In this document: positions 1 to 13,953 of the stretch, one piece after another
Layout of the letters: each line of letters opens with the position of its first letter
How positions within the stretch are numbered: position 1 is the stretch's first letter
Assembly (NCBI GenBank): GCA_031769625.1
Contig: JAUIMM010000015.1
Span: 27,558,501 to 27,622,500 of the forward strand
DNA length: 64,000 bases
Direction of reading: 5' to 3'
DNA from: Taudactylus pleione
Lineage: Eukaryota; Chordata; Amphibia; Anura; Myobatrachidae
Notes under the pieces: model-generated
Told to the model about the DNA's origin: nothing
The model's database searches: none
What the model saw: only the letters and a program-made list of their open reading frames with translations
Position numbers and translations under genes: made by a program

Positions 1-257
1 TATAGCGGTCTTTTAAACAGCTGATGGCACAAACAGCAGCGTTTAATCAATGAAAATAATAAATTGAGTTCCCTCATCTAGTATTTTATATTGTATGAGA
101 GTGTATATGTAGATAAATACTGAAACAAACAGCACTGTGAATTTAATAAGTTGCACATAGCTGAATACGTGAAATAATTGAGAAGTTTCAATAATATTTA
201 GACACTGTTTCAGGAATTTCTGAGGATGGTATTTGAGACATTGTATCTTTTCATATA

Positions 258-1977
258 CACTGGTGGCCAAAATTATGGACACATTTTGAAATTTTAATGT
301 TTTTCGACTGCTTATAAAAACTGTTACACTTCATGCAGTGCAATGATTCATATATCAAATGAAAGGAAATGTAATGCTGAATTCAACACAATAAACAGAG
401 GTCAAATATTTGCATTACAAGGGAAGTTATGCTACTTTCAGTCAGACAAAGAAGCACAGATGCATTAGATTCAAGAAGCGGATTGTAGTAACAGCTACTA
501 CCAGCCAATCGGAATCGTCGTTCTGAGGACCAATCAGCTGTCGTTCACGAGCAGATGCAAGGTCATGTTCAAAGGTGGGAAAGGTCAGTTTGGCTGTTTC
601 ATTTTGCAGAATAAAGTTGGTTACTGAAGTGCAATTACGGTTGGATGTTTGTGTGTATTGTTTAGTGCTATTGACGGTGTAAAAAATAAATACAACAATG
701 TCATCCAGGCAAAGTGGTGACTGGTCACCCAGGAAGAGATCCAGGATTGTGGTGTTACGTGAAATGGTCTTTTGTATGCAGCAATTGTGAGAGAAGTTGG
801 TGGGAATGTGACAAAATGAGGAGTACGAAAGTTTTGTTTACGCTATCAGGAAACACAATCTATACAAAACAAAGAAGGAAAAGGCCGGGGAAAGTGCACA
901 ACAGCTGTTGATGATAGGAGAATAAAACGAATTTGCGTCAGGGACAGGTGGATGTCATCTGCGGCCATTAGCAGTGACCTGCGTGCAACTAGTGTTTTTG
1001 TCAGTGCAAAAACGGTACGGAGAAGACTTAACGGAGGTTGGCCTAAAAGATAGGATTCCCCGAAAAAAGCCATTGCTGAATAAAAAGCAGCAGCAGAAAT
1101 GAATACAGTGGGCAAAAGAACACATTGCATGGACAGAAGGTCAGTGGAAACAAGTGATATGGAGTGACAAAACTAAGATATCGATATTTGGTAGTGATGG
1201 GAGAAAATATCGGAGACGTCGCATCGGGGAAGAGGTACATCCAGATTGCATTCAAGCGACAACAAAGAATCCTACAAGTGTTATGATCTGGGCATGTATG
1301 ACAGCAGATGCTGTAGGCCGCCTTTATGTCATAGATGGCACACTGAACAGCAGAAAGTACATTGACATCATCCTACAACCAAAACTTCTACCTTCTATCA
1401 GGGATCTTTTTCCAGATAATGCCCCATTTTTTTTCCCATCAGGATTCAGCTCCCTACCACACTGCACGGATATGCAAACAGTGGTTCACGGAGAATGACA
1501 TACAGCTGCTGGGATGGCCAAGAAACAGTTCAGACCTGAACCCCATAGAACATTTGTGGTATAGTTTGAAAAAACTGGTACATCTGAGGCGTCCATCCAA
1601 TAAAAGACAATTAATTGAGGCTATAATTGTCTCATGTCACCACATAATAAGGAAGGAACAGCTCCAAATATTGGTTGGCTCAATGCCACGTCACTGTGCT
1701 GCTGTCTTGAAAAATAAAGGATACCCAACAAAATACTGATAGGACAGTAACATCATAAGTACAGAGGGATTTTCACCCTTAAGTGTTGTTTTCACTGCAT
1801 AACTTCCCTTGTAATGCAAATATTTGACCTCTGTTTATTGTGTTGAATTCAGCATTACATTTCCTTTCATTTGATATATGAATCATTGCACTGCATGAAG
1901 TGTAACAGTTTTTATAAGCATTCGAAGTTGAAAAACATTCAAATTTCAAAAAGTGTCCGCAATTTTGGCCACCACTG
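258..1977 (+). mobile_element. Tc1-like DNA transposon with long inverted repeats
   Basis: 1720 bp between TA dinucleotides (256-257 and 1978-1979). Inverted ends start CA[CG]TGGTGGCCAAAATT and match over about 180 bp (258-431 and 1797-1977), far longer than the 20-30 bp of minimal Tc1 elements and like the IR/DR type. The ends differ at several positions, and the transposase inside is broken. Confidence 0.9.
699..1739 (+). pseudogene. Tc1-like transposase, broken
   Basis: The start is probably ATGTCATCCAGG at 699; the N-terminal DNA-binding part (699-1150) has stops. The catalytic part is readable: WSDKTKISIFGSDGRKY (first Asp, 1154 onward), then after a frameshift in a T run near 1428-1435 HQDSAPYHTARICKQWF (second Asp) and DLNPIEHLW (Glu), consistent with the DD34E catalytic set. 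It ends at TGA 1737-1739. Confidence 0.88.
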
Positions 1978-1979
1978 TA

Positions 1980-4900
1980 CACTGCTGTAATACACTTTAT
2001 AACTGGGGGGATATTTATATGTTATAAACTATTAATTCCCTGATGTATTGACGCTCCTTTGTGTACAGACCCGAATACATTTGTATTTATCTGTTGGCCA
2101 GATACAATATATTTTCTATATAAGCAGCATATTAAATAATGGGACATAGTGATAATCATAGCATTAATTTTACATTTATTTTCTTAACTTATCTATACCC
2201 ATTATATTTTGCTGAATTGTATGTTTATTAACAATATTTAATAAAGGTTAAGTTTTAGAATGAATACATCTATGCAATCATAGATGTACTCCTATATAGG
2301 GACCACCTTTTTTTTGCTTTCTTAAAATATGTACACGAATGGGAACCTTTTGGCCACTTTGATCTGTCTTAACCAGTTTCTCACCCCTCTACTCAAATAG
2401 CCCCAAAGGTTCACGTGTGGAGAATTTTCCTCTACAAGTTGCTTATATAGCTTTAACCAGTGGAAGATCTTTAAAACATGGGCAGTTAGAGTTATTCAAG
2501 GACAGTCTCCAGAAGCCCCACTCCAACATTACCACACACCGTGTGAGCAATACTCAGCTGTGCGCTATACAGCAGTAATTACAGGAAACCTCCATATGTA
2601 AATATAATACTACGGAAACCTGGAGCTCCCCTCTTTGTACTCATTTCCCTTTAGTTGTCTGGCCCTTGTATAAATTACCATCTTCATTCTGTGTAAACTT
2701 GAAACTCAGCCCTTTTATAGATGGTTGATGGAAAATGACTGATCCTTTCAGGACTGGATACTAGAAAGTAAAAAGAATCATCCTGCCTGACTGCATCCTC
2801 TGGTCTTACAGATACAGTTTTTTGTTGATACCTGTTAATAAACAACAGTAAAATGATAAACCTTAAAAATACATGAAGGCAGAACCACCTTCCTCCCTTG
2901 TCACCACTTCCTGTCACTGTGCTGTAAAGCAGAAAGGTGGGGCAATGTGGTTAATGGTTTAAAATGCAAATATATTAGCACTTTCTCTTGGATATTTGCT
3001 GCCTTCGGGTTTATTCATAAATCACTTAATTTCTACATTAACATTAACAAGTGTCGGGATTCTGGGCTTCATAACAAAGGTAATAAGAGATATCACAGAA
3101 ATATCTTCTGCTTACCTTTGAGTCCCGATCTGGCCTGCTGTACCCATACAACAGTATGGGGACCTAACTTAATTGAGCTACAAAATTTCTGGAGCTTGAC
3201 AGCGAGAACCTACATCTTCAGATGGTGCTGATTCCCGGACCCCCGCTCCTTCCAATGGGAAGAAGGAGGTTCTTGTTGCATAAAGGGATTCTTTCAAATC
3301 CCTCCAACCTTCTTTGGTTCTTTCTGTCGGACATCGGGATCTTCGTGTGCATGCATGAACCCCAGTTCACCCCTGCACACTAACACCTGCCGAGTCAGAC
3401 GAGGCTGTGTTAAGTTTCTCTGCTAACAAAGTAGCAATGATGGGGATCGCGGAGACAACTGATCTTTGGAGAAATGGAGATGAAAGTTGGCGCAGTGTAG
3501 TGAACTAATGAATCTGGTGGCTGTAACCCATACAATATTGAACAATGTATTAACTACAGAAAATTCTATAGTAAAAATAGTAAGTTACGTATTAATAGAT
3601 GATTAAAAACCTGTATGAGTTCCATATAAGAGCACATAAAGAATATACACAGATTACCTATAGAATATGGTCATATGCATAAATTTAATTCATAGGGTTT
3701 AAAATAGTGCAACTATCACTAATGGTGGTTAATGGGGCACCTGGATTATATATGAACTTCAGAGAGGAGTGAGTGACAGGGACAGATTAACAATGGGGCG
3801 GGTGGAGCAGCAGCTCCAGGCCACCCCATCAAAATAGGCCCACAGAATAAGCTGTGCTTCTGTAGTGTACACAGGATTTTATTTTCCTGTTACACTGCAC
3901 AGTACAACCTGCCAGCCAGCGCCGTCCACTCAAAGCCCGCTGGCCCCCCGCCTTTCTCCCAACCCACCCGTGCGATTTAAATAAATGGTGGGTTATTAGC
4001 CCTCCCTGTTCAGTACCCAGTATGGGGCTTTCTCAGCGTCAAGTGACGTCACAAAACATGACATCATTATACACGCTATGGCCGATCTGCTCTGCGTGTA
4101 GATGCCCGACCAGGTGATGAGAGAGATGGATGTGAGGATGGGGGGCACTATGTGTGAATATAGAAGGGCTAATGACTGAGATGACTGGTACAAGGAGGCA
4201 ATGGGCTGGGGCTGTGTGACAGTGTGCAGAGATGGAGAGTATAGTGGCTGGGGACCTGGGCTGTGTGACAGGGTGACACCGCAAGTTGGTGGAGCAGCAG
4301 CAAATTGAATTTGACCACATCGTTGGACGCGATCCGCTCACGGACCAGCAGCCAAAGAGGAGTGGCTACTCCTCATTGGCTGCCGATCTATGAGCCTCGA
4401 TCGCTTTGCGCCCAGTGCCAAATACAAAATGCAGCTGCGTACCTGGCATAATGTTTGGGTGGCCATGTTAGTACTATAGCTGCATATAGGAGTTTGAAAA
4501 ATAATACCAGTGTCATCTTCCATGCTGTATGGTGTTAGCAACAATAACCCCCAAATATATCGGTCATAGATTTATGCTCTTTTGTGCTATTTACTGGTCT
4601 CTTTAGATGCGTTGAGCCCATCATCCTTAGGCGAGATATATGGTTTTGGACTTACATATTTGTCCTCATACATCTAGCCTCAAGATGCCACGTGGCGTGA
4701 GATGCCTGGCACAAGCAAGCCACCAGGTCCCGTACGAACCTGCTAGCACTGGGTGTCTTTTTAGCTGGAAATGCGTCTTAGACACAATGCAATGTACTAG
4801 GATACACCAAGAGACTGTGCTGATTAGTTTTATATGTGACACTGTGTGCGACTCAGTCTGTATACGCAGCACAATGGAACTTGACATGAAAAAAAACAAG

Positions 4901-5101
4901 GCCACTGCCTCATAGCATTTCCTATATAGATTCAGAGACTCAGCTCGACCTGGCACACTGAAAGGGGCACGACAGCAGCAATGATGTATGAGGAGGACAC
5001 AACTGTATTCTCTTTTTGTATCGTGTCATATGCCATACATTACACAACACTAAGGGTTTTATTTACTACCTCCCACTTCCCAGCATATTTCCTGAAATGT
5101 A
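1980..5101. other. stretch without recognised gene
   Basis: AT-rich and mixed sequence. 3055-3240 holds an inverted-type repeat piece (AAGTGTCGGGATTCTGGG … CTTTGAGTCCCGATC). 3775-4010 holds a repeat end GGGACAGATTAACAATGGGG. ORFs are short and show no family. Confidence 0.5.
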
Positions 5102-5139
5102 AAAGGGCAATGCTTTGCTAGTAAGAGCATTGCCCTTTA
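5102..5139. repeat. short hairpin, 13-bp stem
   Basis: AAAGGGCAATGCT and its reverse complement AGCATTGCCCTTT, separated by about 11 bases. No other evidence of an RNA gene; it may be the core of an old MITE. Confidence 0.5.
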
Positions 5140-5798
5140 AAATGTCGGACTGCCGCTTGCTCAGTAGCTAATCCCGTTAAGAGATGCATTTCTAAAGGTG
5201 AACACTGCCCTCTTGTGGAACTGTACTATGTACAAATCATAGCTTTTGTGACAGCAGCACATTGGGCCATATGATGGCTGCAATAATACTGTGCTAGATA
5301 TAAGGCATTTCTTTTATTCCATTTTCAAATGATTGGCCAAATGTTTCCCATTCAGGTAAACAATTTAGTCATTTCTGTATTTCATTTTGGCTGGTGAAGC
5401 TGGAAGGAGTGAACCTGTTTTATAACTACATTTTCCAATATACTCCCTAGGTAAGAAAACTATGATATAGGTGGTGAAATGGAGGCAGCTTTAGGCATTT
5501 TTGTTTTGTTAGATCTAACAGGTGAGTACAATCACCGCTGTTCAATATTAGTATATTGATTTATTTCCAGAATTCATTTGCAAGTCTACAAACCAGTGTC
5601 AGTGGTTAATAGCAGCTCTCAGACAGTGCTCTGTGCTGTCTAGCCTCCATCATCTAGCCTTCGACATCCAGCTTCAGTTTCAAAGGAAATCTGAGACAGT
5701 GGGGACATATTGGCCCTTTTAATAAGAGATGACTGCCAAGGGGAGAGCAAGGCTGTGCATTCACTGTGGAGTTAGAAGAACTGGGTGCATACTCGTAA

Positions 5799-6145
5799 GG
5801 TGCCTACACACTTGGCGATGTGGTCACGATGCGATATCGTGTCCAATTTCCTCTTGAACTCTCCACAGCAGCTCCCTGGCAGTTGTCGGTACAATTTGGT
5901 GTTAAAAACTGTCCAATGTGACAAACGATCTATCGTGCCTCCTAACTATTCCAGTGCATCGTGACTGAGATTATCAGATCTTGCCTACAGCATGGCAGAT
6001 CTGAAGATGCGATGTACGACCTGCGGGAACGCGCATCGTGATCGTGAGCGGACACTCAAGATTTGGGCATATTTTACATGATTTGTCATCACGATGCGTC
6101 GGAACCGGGCAAATCGTGTAAAATATTGCTAAGTGTGTAGGCACC
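5799..6145. mobile_element. palindromic MITE, TAA target duplication
   Basis: 347 bp. Ends GGTGCCTACACACTT and AAGTGTGTAGGCACC, flanked on both sides by TAA (5796-5798, 6146-6148). The 3-bp TWA-type duplication suggests the PIF/Harbinger group. The interior is rich in CGAT/ATCG words and has no ORF. Confidence 0.75.
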
Positions 6146-6232
6146 TAAACAGACATTGCTGGTTGTGAAGTGAACTTTATACACATGGGGGGAGATGTAC
6201 TAAGCTCTGGAGAGTGATAAACAAAAGTTTTA

Positions 6233-7415
6233 GGCAGGTGTGGAAAAAATGCTGCAAAGTAAGAATGCTTTCAAAAATAGAAGTGTTAATAGTTTACTTT
6301 TATCAATTAACAAAATGCAAAGTGAATGAACAGAAGAGAAATCTAAATCAAATCAATACACTTGTATACAGTTTTTGAAGAAACTTGGCAGGGAGGTTGT
6401 TCCAAACATCTTGGGGAACTAACCACAGATCTTCCGTGTATGTTGGCTTGCTCAAATCCTTCTGTCTCTTCATGTAATCCCAGACAGACTCGATGATGTT
6501 GAGATCAGGGCTCTGTGGGGGTCATATCATCACTTCCAGGACTCCTTGTTCTTCTTTATGTTGAAGATAGTTCTTAATGACATTGGCTATATGTTTGGGG
6601 TCGTTGTCTTGCTGAAGAATAAATTTGGAGCCAGACATATCCCTGATGGTATTGCATGATCCTGACCGAATACCCAACAAAGTCGAAGGTATGGCTTTTT
6701 GGCCAAAATTCTTCCATGAAGACCACTTCTGGCCAGACTTCTCCAAACAGTTTATGGGTGTACCTGGGTCCCACTGGTTTCTGACAGTTCCGAGCTGATG
6801 TCACTGCTGGACATCTTCCAATTCCGAAGGGAAGTAAGCATGATGTGTCTTTCATCTGATGCACTAAGTTTCCTTAGCCGACCACTGTGTCTACAGTCCT
6901 GAACGTTGCCTGTTTTTTTCAGCTTTTTAAAAAGAGCTTAAACAGCACATCTTGAAACCCCAGTCTGCTTTGAAATCTTTGCCTGGGAGAGACCTTGCTG
7001 ATGCAGTATAACTACCTTGTGTCTTGTTGCTGTGCTCAATCTTGCCATAGTGTATGATCTGTGTCTTCCACAACCTCACCTTTGTAGCAGAGTTTGGCTG
7101 TTCCTCACCCATTTTTAAGCCTCTTACACAGCTGTTTAAGTTAATGACTGTGTTTCAACCTAAATATGAAAATGATGATAATTATCACCTGTTTGATATT
7201 ATTGGTTAATCATACACCTGACTATAATTCTACAAAACCCCTGACTTTGTGAAAGTGTACCTAGAAGAATTGATGCTGTTTTGAAGACAAAGGGTGTTGA
7301 TTTGATTAAAATTTCTCTTCTGTTCAATCACTTTGCATTTTGTTAATTGCTAAAAATAAACTATTAACACTTCTATTTTTGAAAGCATTCTTACTTGCAG
7401 CATTTTTTTCCACAG
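6233..7415 (-). mobile_element. Tc1-like transposon with about 120-bp inverted repeats
   Basis: Flanked by TA (6231-6232, 7416-7417). The inverted ends share GGAAAAAATGCTGCAA, then AGTAAGAATGCTTTCAAA, and match over about 120 bp (6241-6357 versus 7300-7410). It sits inside another repeat end ('GGAGATGTACTAAGCTCTGG' just left of it). Confidence 0.88.
6400..7112 (-). pseudogene. Tc1-like transposase, broken
   Basis: Starts MGEEQPNSATKVRLWK near 7112 and has stops and frame changes. Catalytic core: FILQQDNDPKHIANVIKNYL (second Asp, 6650-6580) and, after a stop, PQSPDLNIIESVWDYMKRQ (third residue Glu, 6520-6465). The copy cannot encode a full protein. Confidence 0.85.
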
Positions 7416-7689
7416 TACTCTCTCTCTTTCTCTCTATAATTATACCTTAGGTAAGCAATCAGTTTCTGATAATGAGCCAAAGCAACGAGGAGCATTATAA
7501 AGAGACTTTGAGGAGGAATTTCGTACTTTAGCTGGTATATATGTACATTGCTGCAATAAATTACTTAATTTTTAACCAATACAAGCATCTTGATTCACTT
7601 TATTCTCATTTTGCGGTTCTCACGATTTTAGTATTTCACCATACTAAGGGTGAAGAATTAATTTGTCATGTACACCAATAAAGTTGAAA

Positions 7690-10600
7690 CATTTTTTTTT
7701 ATACATATATTTTTTTATTTAAAGATGTGCATAACAAAAAAAGTCACAAATATGTCACTTATAGACAATATACATTTAACCAAGTACATCCAGTTTTTTA
7801 AATTAATATTATAAACTAATCAAACTAATATAAAAGGGCAAAAAGATGGAAAAAGGGGGGAGGTGAAGGTTTTCCAGGTCTCCAACAGATAAAGCAATCA
7901 GTAAATGGAACGGCGCACCAGAGTAGCCAGATTAAACCATTAAAACTTTATATTTTGCAGAGTCTTTCAATTCTAGCCAATAAAACCATGTGCCATAAAA
8001 TTAGAAAATCTGTTGCAGACAGAGAAATTTCTTCCATAATCATATATGTACATATCTAAACGGAGCAACCAATCTTTAACAGTTGGGGGTGATGATGACC
8101 TCCATTTAACTGGTATGACTGCCTTAGCGACACTATTCATATGTCGTAAAAGCGATTTCTTATACTTGGAGATAGGCCAAGATATTATATTCAAAATCCC
8201 AAACTCCGGTCCATCAGGGACCCCCTCGCCAACAATATCCTTAGTAATTTGGATGACCTGTTTCCAGTAAGAGGCCAATGGAGGGCAAAGCCACCAAATA
8301 TGAAGAGGAGAGCCTAGACTCCCATTGCATCTCCAACATAAATTAGAAACACCTGGAAACATTTTATTTAATATACTAGGACATCGATACCATCTGGTAA
8401 TAACCTTATAGTGTGTCTCAATAACTGATAAACTCTGGGATGAAACATGACAATATTGGAAAGCCTTAAACCATTGTTCCATGAACTGCATATTCAGATC
8501 ATTGTGCCAGGCACTTTTAAATTTAGATAGAGAAACAAAAACACTATGAGAATCTTATAAATGATAGAAATGGAGTGGCGCATAGGTTCCTTTTGGGAAC
8601 ATAGCAGTTCAAAGGGGGTCAAATCTCTAGTCAAAACTGCGTATCAATCTTCCTAACATAAGAGATCAGTTGCATATAGGACCAGCATTCCGACTGAGGA
8701 AGACCCAGTTCAGTCCTCAAATCTGGAAAGGAACGGATCCCCCCTGAGTGGACTAATTGACCTAACCTCAAAATCCCGAAAGAATTCCAAAGTCGGAAAG
8801 TACGGCCCCCTACACCCAGTGGGAATTCAGAGGTACGCAAAGGGGAAGACAATGGAGAGGGGACAGAGGAGATTAAGGTTTGAATCCTCAATTTCTTCCA
8901 AATTTGCAAAGTAGGGATGATAGTGGGATGGTCAATCAATGGAATAACCTGGGCCCAGGGTAGGGCTTCTAACGGGATAGGTCTAGAACACTACTCAACC
9001 AAAACCCATTGCTTATCAGAGTTAAATTTGGGCCTACTTAAATGGATGGCCTGATAGTATGGGGAGTTGGAATCCCCCGTTTACCTTAGTCCTATATAAG
9101 ATATCATAGCGGAATCTGGGTTTCCTACCAAACCAAATAAAATCTCTCACCAAATTCTGTAAATCTCTAAAAATGATGGCGGGATCCATATAGGAAGTGT
9201 CTGTAAATAATACAAATTTCTAGGTAAGACATGCATCTTGATAATATATACTCTTCCTATCCAAGAAAAAGACTTAGGTTGCCAAGTCTGAATGTCTTTT
9301 ACCCACTGTACGTAATAGAGGAGTAAAACTGGCCTGAAATAAACTCTTAACATCCTTGGTAAGCTTAACACCCAAATAATGGATATGAGCCATATGCTAA
9401 TTAAATGAGAAAGCTGACTGTAGGCCTTGAATCCTAGAGTCGGGGGCATTCAAATTGAAAACCACGGATTTGGAATAATTGATTTTAAAGTTTGACAGCA
9501 CCAAACTTCTTAAATTCCATAGTTAAATTAGGTAGTGAAACCACTGGGTTGGAGATGATCGCCAAATAAATCATCTGCAAAAAGAGCTAATTTATTTTTC
9601 GTAGACCCCAACTCAAGCCCCCTAACTTCAGAGTTGCATCTAAGAGCCCGTGCCAAGGCTTCCATGGTCAGAATAAAAATAAGGGGAGACAATGGGCACC
9701 CCTGTCTGGTCCAATTTAAAAATGGGTCAGATAATACTCCATTTACCTTGACCCGGGCATATGGATTTTTATACAAGGCCATTATTCTTGCAAGGCAGAC
9801 TGGACCCAAAACCATATGTTGAAGCACACTAGACATAAATTGCCAATCTACTCTATCAAAAGCTTTTTTGGCATCTGTTGATAACAGAATTGTGGGGGAT
9901 TGAGGTGACATGGCCTTATAAATTAAATCAATCACCTTTGCCATGTTGTCTTTAGCTTCCCGACCGGGAACAAATCCGACTTGAACACTATGGACTAAGG
10001 TAGCTAACAAAGTTTTAAGATGGTTTGCCAAACACTTTCGCATATAATTTGAGGTCTAAATTAAGTAGAGAAATTGGCCAGTAACTCGAACACAGGATAG
10101 GGTCCTTGCCTGCCTTGGGGAGAACAGTAACATGAGCTTCAAACATTTGAGCAGAAATTTTTTTTACATCATCAATGTCATTGAAAGCCTGAAGCAGAAG
10201 AGAGGACAAATTGGCTTGAAACAATTTATAATTAGAGATGGTAAACCCATCAGGGCCAGGGCTTTCACCAATTGGAGTAGCCTTAATTGCTGTCTCCAAT
10301 TTGGTCAACGAGATAGGTTGTTCTAAGAGCATATGCGCATCTTCTGAAAGTTGTGGATAGTTAATGAGAGATAAATAATCGTCTATCTCCTTAATACGTA
10401 AGGATAACTGATCTGGGGAAACCAACCCAGAAAGAGAATATAAACCAGAATAGAACCCCTGAAAAGATTCAGCTATCTGTTCAGTAAGGAAACTGACATC
10501 ACCTTGAGAGTTTTTCATCTTAGAAACAGAGGTTAAGGCTCTTTGCTCTCAAAGTGCGCGCTAGAAACCTACCGGGTTTGTTACCCCATTGAAAATACTT

Positions 10601-11950
10601 GTGTCGCCATTTTCTGAAACCAAATTTGGATTTATCAGAAAGTAGTTTATTCAAAGCTGCCAGAGTCTGAACTAGTACAGCTCTCACGACATTATCTGAG
10701 AGGAGTGCCTCTTTCTGAGCTTCTCTTTGTTTCTTTGCCAATGAACCTAATTGTATAAGTTTCCCGCGAATCAGACATTTATGGGCTTCCCAAAGGGAGC
10801 ACTTGCTAACATCAGAGATACTATTAAGGTCCACATAATCCTCTATAGATTTCTTAATAATTTCTTTGTACTCTGGGATCTGAATTAAACTTTAATTTAA
10901 TTTCCAGGACCAGCATTTAGACCGAGAGTTTGGAATGAAAAATATGCAGAGACACAGGGGCATGGTCTGACCATGTAATAGAACCAATGGCCGTACTTTT
11001 AATCAAATGGAGATGTCTATGTGACACTCAAAAATAATCTATCCGGGAGTACACATTATGGGGGATAGAGAAGAAAGTAAAATCCTTTTCATTAGGGTGT
11101 TGTAGTTTGCAGACATTCAGCAATTGATGATCATGAAAAAGTCTTCTTACATTACAGAAATCTTTAAGGGACACATTTGAGGTAGATCTAGATGAGTCTA
11201 GGGCCAGATCAAAAGACCAATTAAAGTCTCCACCTATAATAACAATACCTTGTTGTACATATTGTAATACTTTAGAAAAAAAACAGATTGGTTAATATTT
11301 ATGCCCCTAATACGGGTCAAAGTATACAATTGATGAAAAATTCTCCCCACAACAATTAATGCACAACCTTCTAAGACAGTATGAGTAGCCACTTCCGTAA
11401 AAGGCATGCGCCTAGACATTAATATAGCCACCCCTTTAGTCTTCCCCTCTGAGCTGTCACTAGTGAAATCCCATGGATAATAATATTTTTTGAGCGAAGG
11501 TGCACTCCCATGTTTAAAATATGTTTCCTGAATAAATACAATGTCAAGCTTCTCGGTACGGAACTAAGTACAGAAGACCATATCTCTGGGATATTCAATC
11601 CCTTCGCATTTATAGAAGAAATGTTTAAGTGTTCAAGTGTAGCCATAATATCAGCTCAGAGGGGGAAACCGCGGGATAAACCATTGTAGAACCAAGACCA
11701 GCAGTGAAAAGAGATGAAGTACTTTGTGGAGAGCTGGAAGGGCAACAAACAATGACACAAGAGTAACAAAAACAGAAACAAATAAAACAAAAAGGGGAAA
11801 AACACATAACATCAGAAAACAAATATACAAAATATTCCCCAAAAAATCACCCTGTAACACATGAGGAGCCCGAAAACTCCCATGGCCAGACTTGCTGTTG
11901 GCGAAAAATAGTAGCTGTTGAGAAAAACAGGAGAGGAGGAGAGATCCTAA
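7690..11950 (-). mobile_element. L1/Tx1-like LINE, near full ORF2, no ORF1 seen
   Basis: The 3' end is at about 7690, where an A run (T run on plus, 7690-7700) ends the element; the ORF2 start MATLEHLNISSINAKGLN is at 11646. The 5' boundary near 11950 is approximate, and I see no ORF1, so the copy is probably 5'-truncated. No clear target duplication was found. Confidence 0.8.
7973..11646 (-). pseudogene. LINE ORF2: endonuclease and reverse transcriptase, frameshifted
   Basis: From 5' to 3' on minus: an apurinic-type endonuclease (GGDFNWSFDLALD near 11235, end SDHAPVSLH near 10950), a linker (10520-10834), RT with AHVTVLPKAGKDP, QVGFVPGREAKDNM, LLSTDAKKAFDRVDW, TRQGCPLSPLIF and LALFADDLF (9560-10518), and a C-terminal region with CWRCNGSLGSPLHIWWLC (7973-8491). 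FADD in place of YADD is normal for L1-type RTs. Frame changes lie near 10519, 10030, 9530 and 9000. Confidence 0.88.
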
Positions 11951-13590
11951 CAAACCTCAGAATCTAGTTTAGAAAATTGTTATACATGTACATACATACA
12001 AACAAACATATACACATATAGAGGCATAGATATATTCATTCAATAATATAAAGCTTAATAAGGCAAACTGCCTCTGCATCAAAAGCTCCAGCAAATAGCT
12101 GCAGAAGGAAAAACAAATAACCAATCCTAAATCAGCATCGCACTTTGTAAAAGATATCAAAATCTAAGCAATATCGAAACTAAAATTCAAACATAATTGT
12201 ATAAAAAAATACTTTCGAACAGGACCAACCCTAAAACACAAAATCAAGGAAGGAAATATATAAAGACAGGCAGGAGGTAGAAATCAAGTGACATGTCCAG
12301 CAACATCTTGGGACTGAGATGGGGAGCCTCGTTTAAGTTTAAACATTTTATATACAGGCTGATCATACAGAAGTCAGCTGGGAGTGTCAGTGAGTCTGGT
12401 TCTGTGACCACCAGGCAGATAAGGTACAATATTGATAGACAGAAGAATGGTCAGCACAATCCAAGGTCAGGGCCACAAGCAAAGTTTCAGGAACGAAGTA
12501 CAAGCCAAAGGTCAGGTACACAGAAAATGTAATTAGCAACAAAGTGCATGAACACTGGAATAAAGTAATGTGATAAGTGGTCCGATGGTGATAAGGTGTA
12601 TGTGAGCCCAATGCTCCAAAGGAGATTGCTAGGCCCACCTTGTCAACAGCCCTTTACAAGACAGATATTTTTATAACGATCTGGTAACTGATGAATAAAT
12701 TAGTTGAAATGTTCTCTTGTGCAGTCCTGAGGGCCGGAGTCCCAGGAATTCTTTATATAGAGTGCTGCTAGTGGAAGGAGAAGCTCCAGAATAGCAGCAG
12801 ATAGGAGGTGGATAATGTCACTGGAGCATGGTGCCTGCTAGCTCAGTTATCCGATATGGGAGTGGGTCTGGCTGCAGGCTGACTGCAAAAAAGACCATTT
12901 AGGCTGAGGCAGCCAAGGTGTTTATGGTATCTTCTGGTGGAATTAAAAGAATTATAGGCCTTGTGCAGGCCGTGATGTTTTATTTTTTTAACATAGAGCA
13001 GGTATTATCTAGGAGATCGATGTCTCCAGGGGCCTTCAGGTGGTTCAAGCTGGGCAATTTGTGGTGATGATGGAGGAGCAATTGGCTGTCCTGGGTTGAA
13101 GGCCTTTATACTCCTAAAAAGAAAGTGTTGTAGGAAGTGAGCTATACAAACCATTGTAAAGAGATAGGAAGCTATGGGCTGGCTAATCTATACTAGTAGG
13201 TGACACGACCACTAGCTACTCCTCTCCCACTCCCCTCTGTGACTGTTGGTTGCTATAAGATGAGCTACACTTGTTTCTCTGTCTTGTAGCTGTTAGAAGG
13301 AAATAGCTCATTTCATCCTTATCTATACGTCGCACAGACAGAGCAGCAGGTACAGCCAGTCCCATAGGAGATCAGCACTGACCGGAAAAGGAGAATATAG
13401 CTAGTGATCAGGCCATGGAGAAGAATCTACATTATGTAATTGGTATAGGTAGCAAGGGCACAGCTATAGTAAGTGTAGGGGGTGCAGCTGCTGCGGGGCC
13501 TGGGACCACCTCTGGGGTCCGCCCCTCCCCCTGCACCCAGTTACACTGCCTGCGTGCGGGTGCTCATCTCCTGAGCCCGGTGGGTGACTT
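11951..13590. other. stretch without recognised gene
   Basis: AT-rich to about 12300, then mixed sequence. Short ORFs exist on both strands but none has a recognisable family or splice context. Confidence 0.5.
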
Positions 13591-13599
13591 TTCATTTCA

Positions 13600-13885
13600 T
13601 AGTCACTCCTGTTTGTCTTCCCCTCCCTTAAAGAATGTAAGCTCTTTCGAGCAGGGCCCTCTACCCTCTTGTGCTTCTCCCTACTGTAATTTAATTTATC
13701 TCTTACTAGCCACTAGGGCAACTAACACTTGGCTGCTTATGCGGGCGTTAATGTCACTAAAATAGCAATGTTTATCCATGTCCTGTCTTGTATTGTATTG
13801 TAAGTCAATGGTTACTTTTTTGTACTTTGTAAGGCGCTGCGGAACATTTGTGGCGCCATATAAATAAATGATGATAATAATAATA
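13600..13885 (+). mobile_element. L2-like LINE 3' tail (5'-truncated)
   Basis: Contains AATGTAAGCTCTTTCGAGCA, CACTTGGCTGCTTATGC, AAGGCGCTGCGGAACAT and ends GGCGCCATATAAATAAATGA plus an ATA repeat (13867-13890). The same tail is seen at 49.5-50.1 kb attached to coding sequence, and at 19239-19409 and 43712-43991. Confidence 0.75.
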
Positions 13886-13953
13886 ATAATAGCAGTGTGC
13901 TGCTACAGGGCAGCACATCTGCTGTCCTGGCCACCTCTGTCTCTCCTCACAGA

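Noticed and set aside
5102..5139. Hairpin as a microRNA precursor
   Set aside because: Stem of only 13 bp, too short for a typical pre-miRNA.
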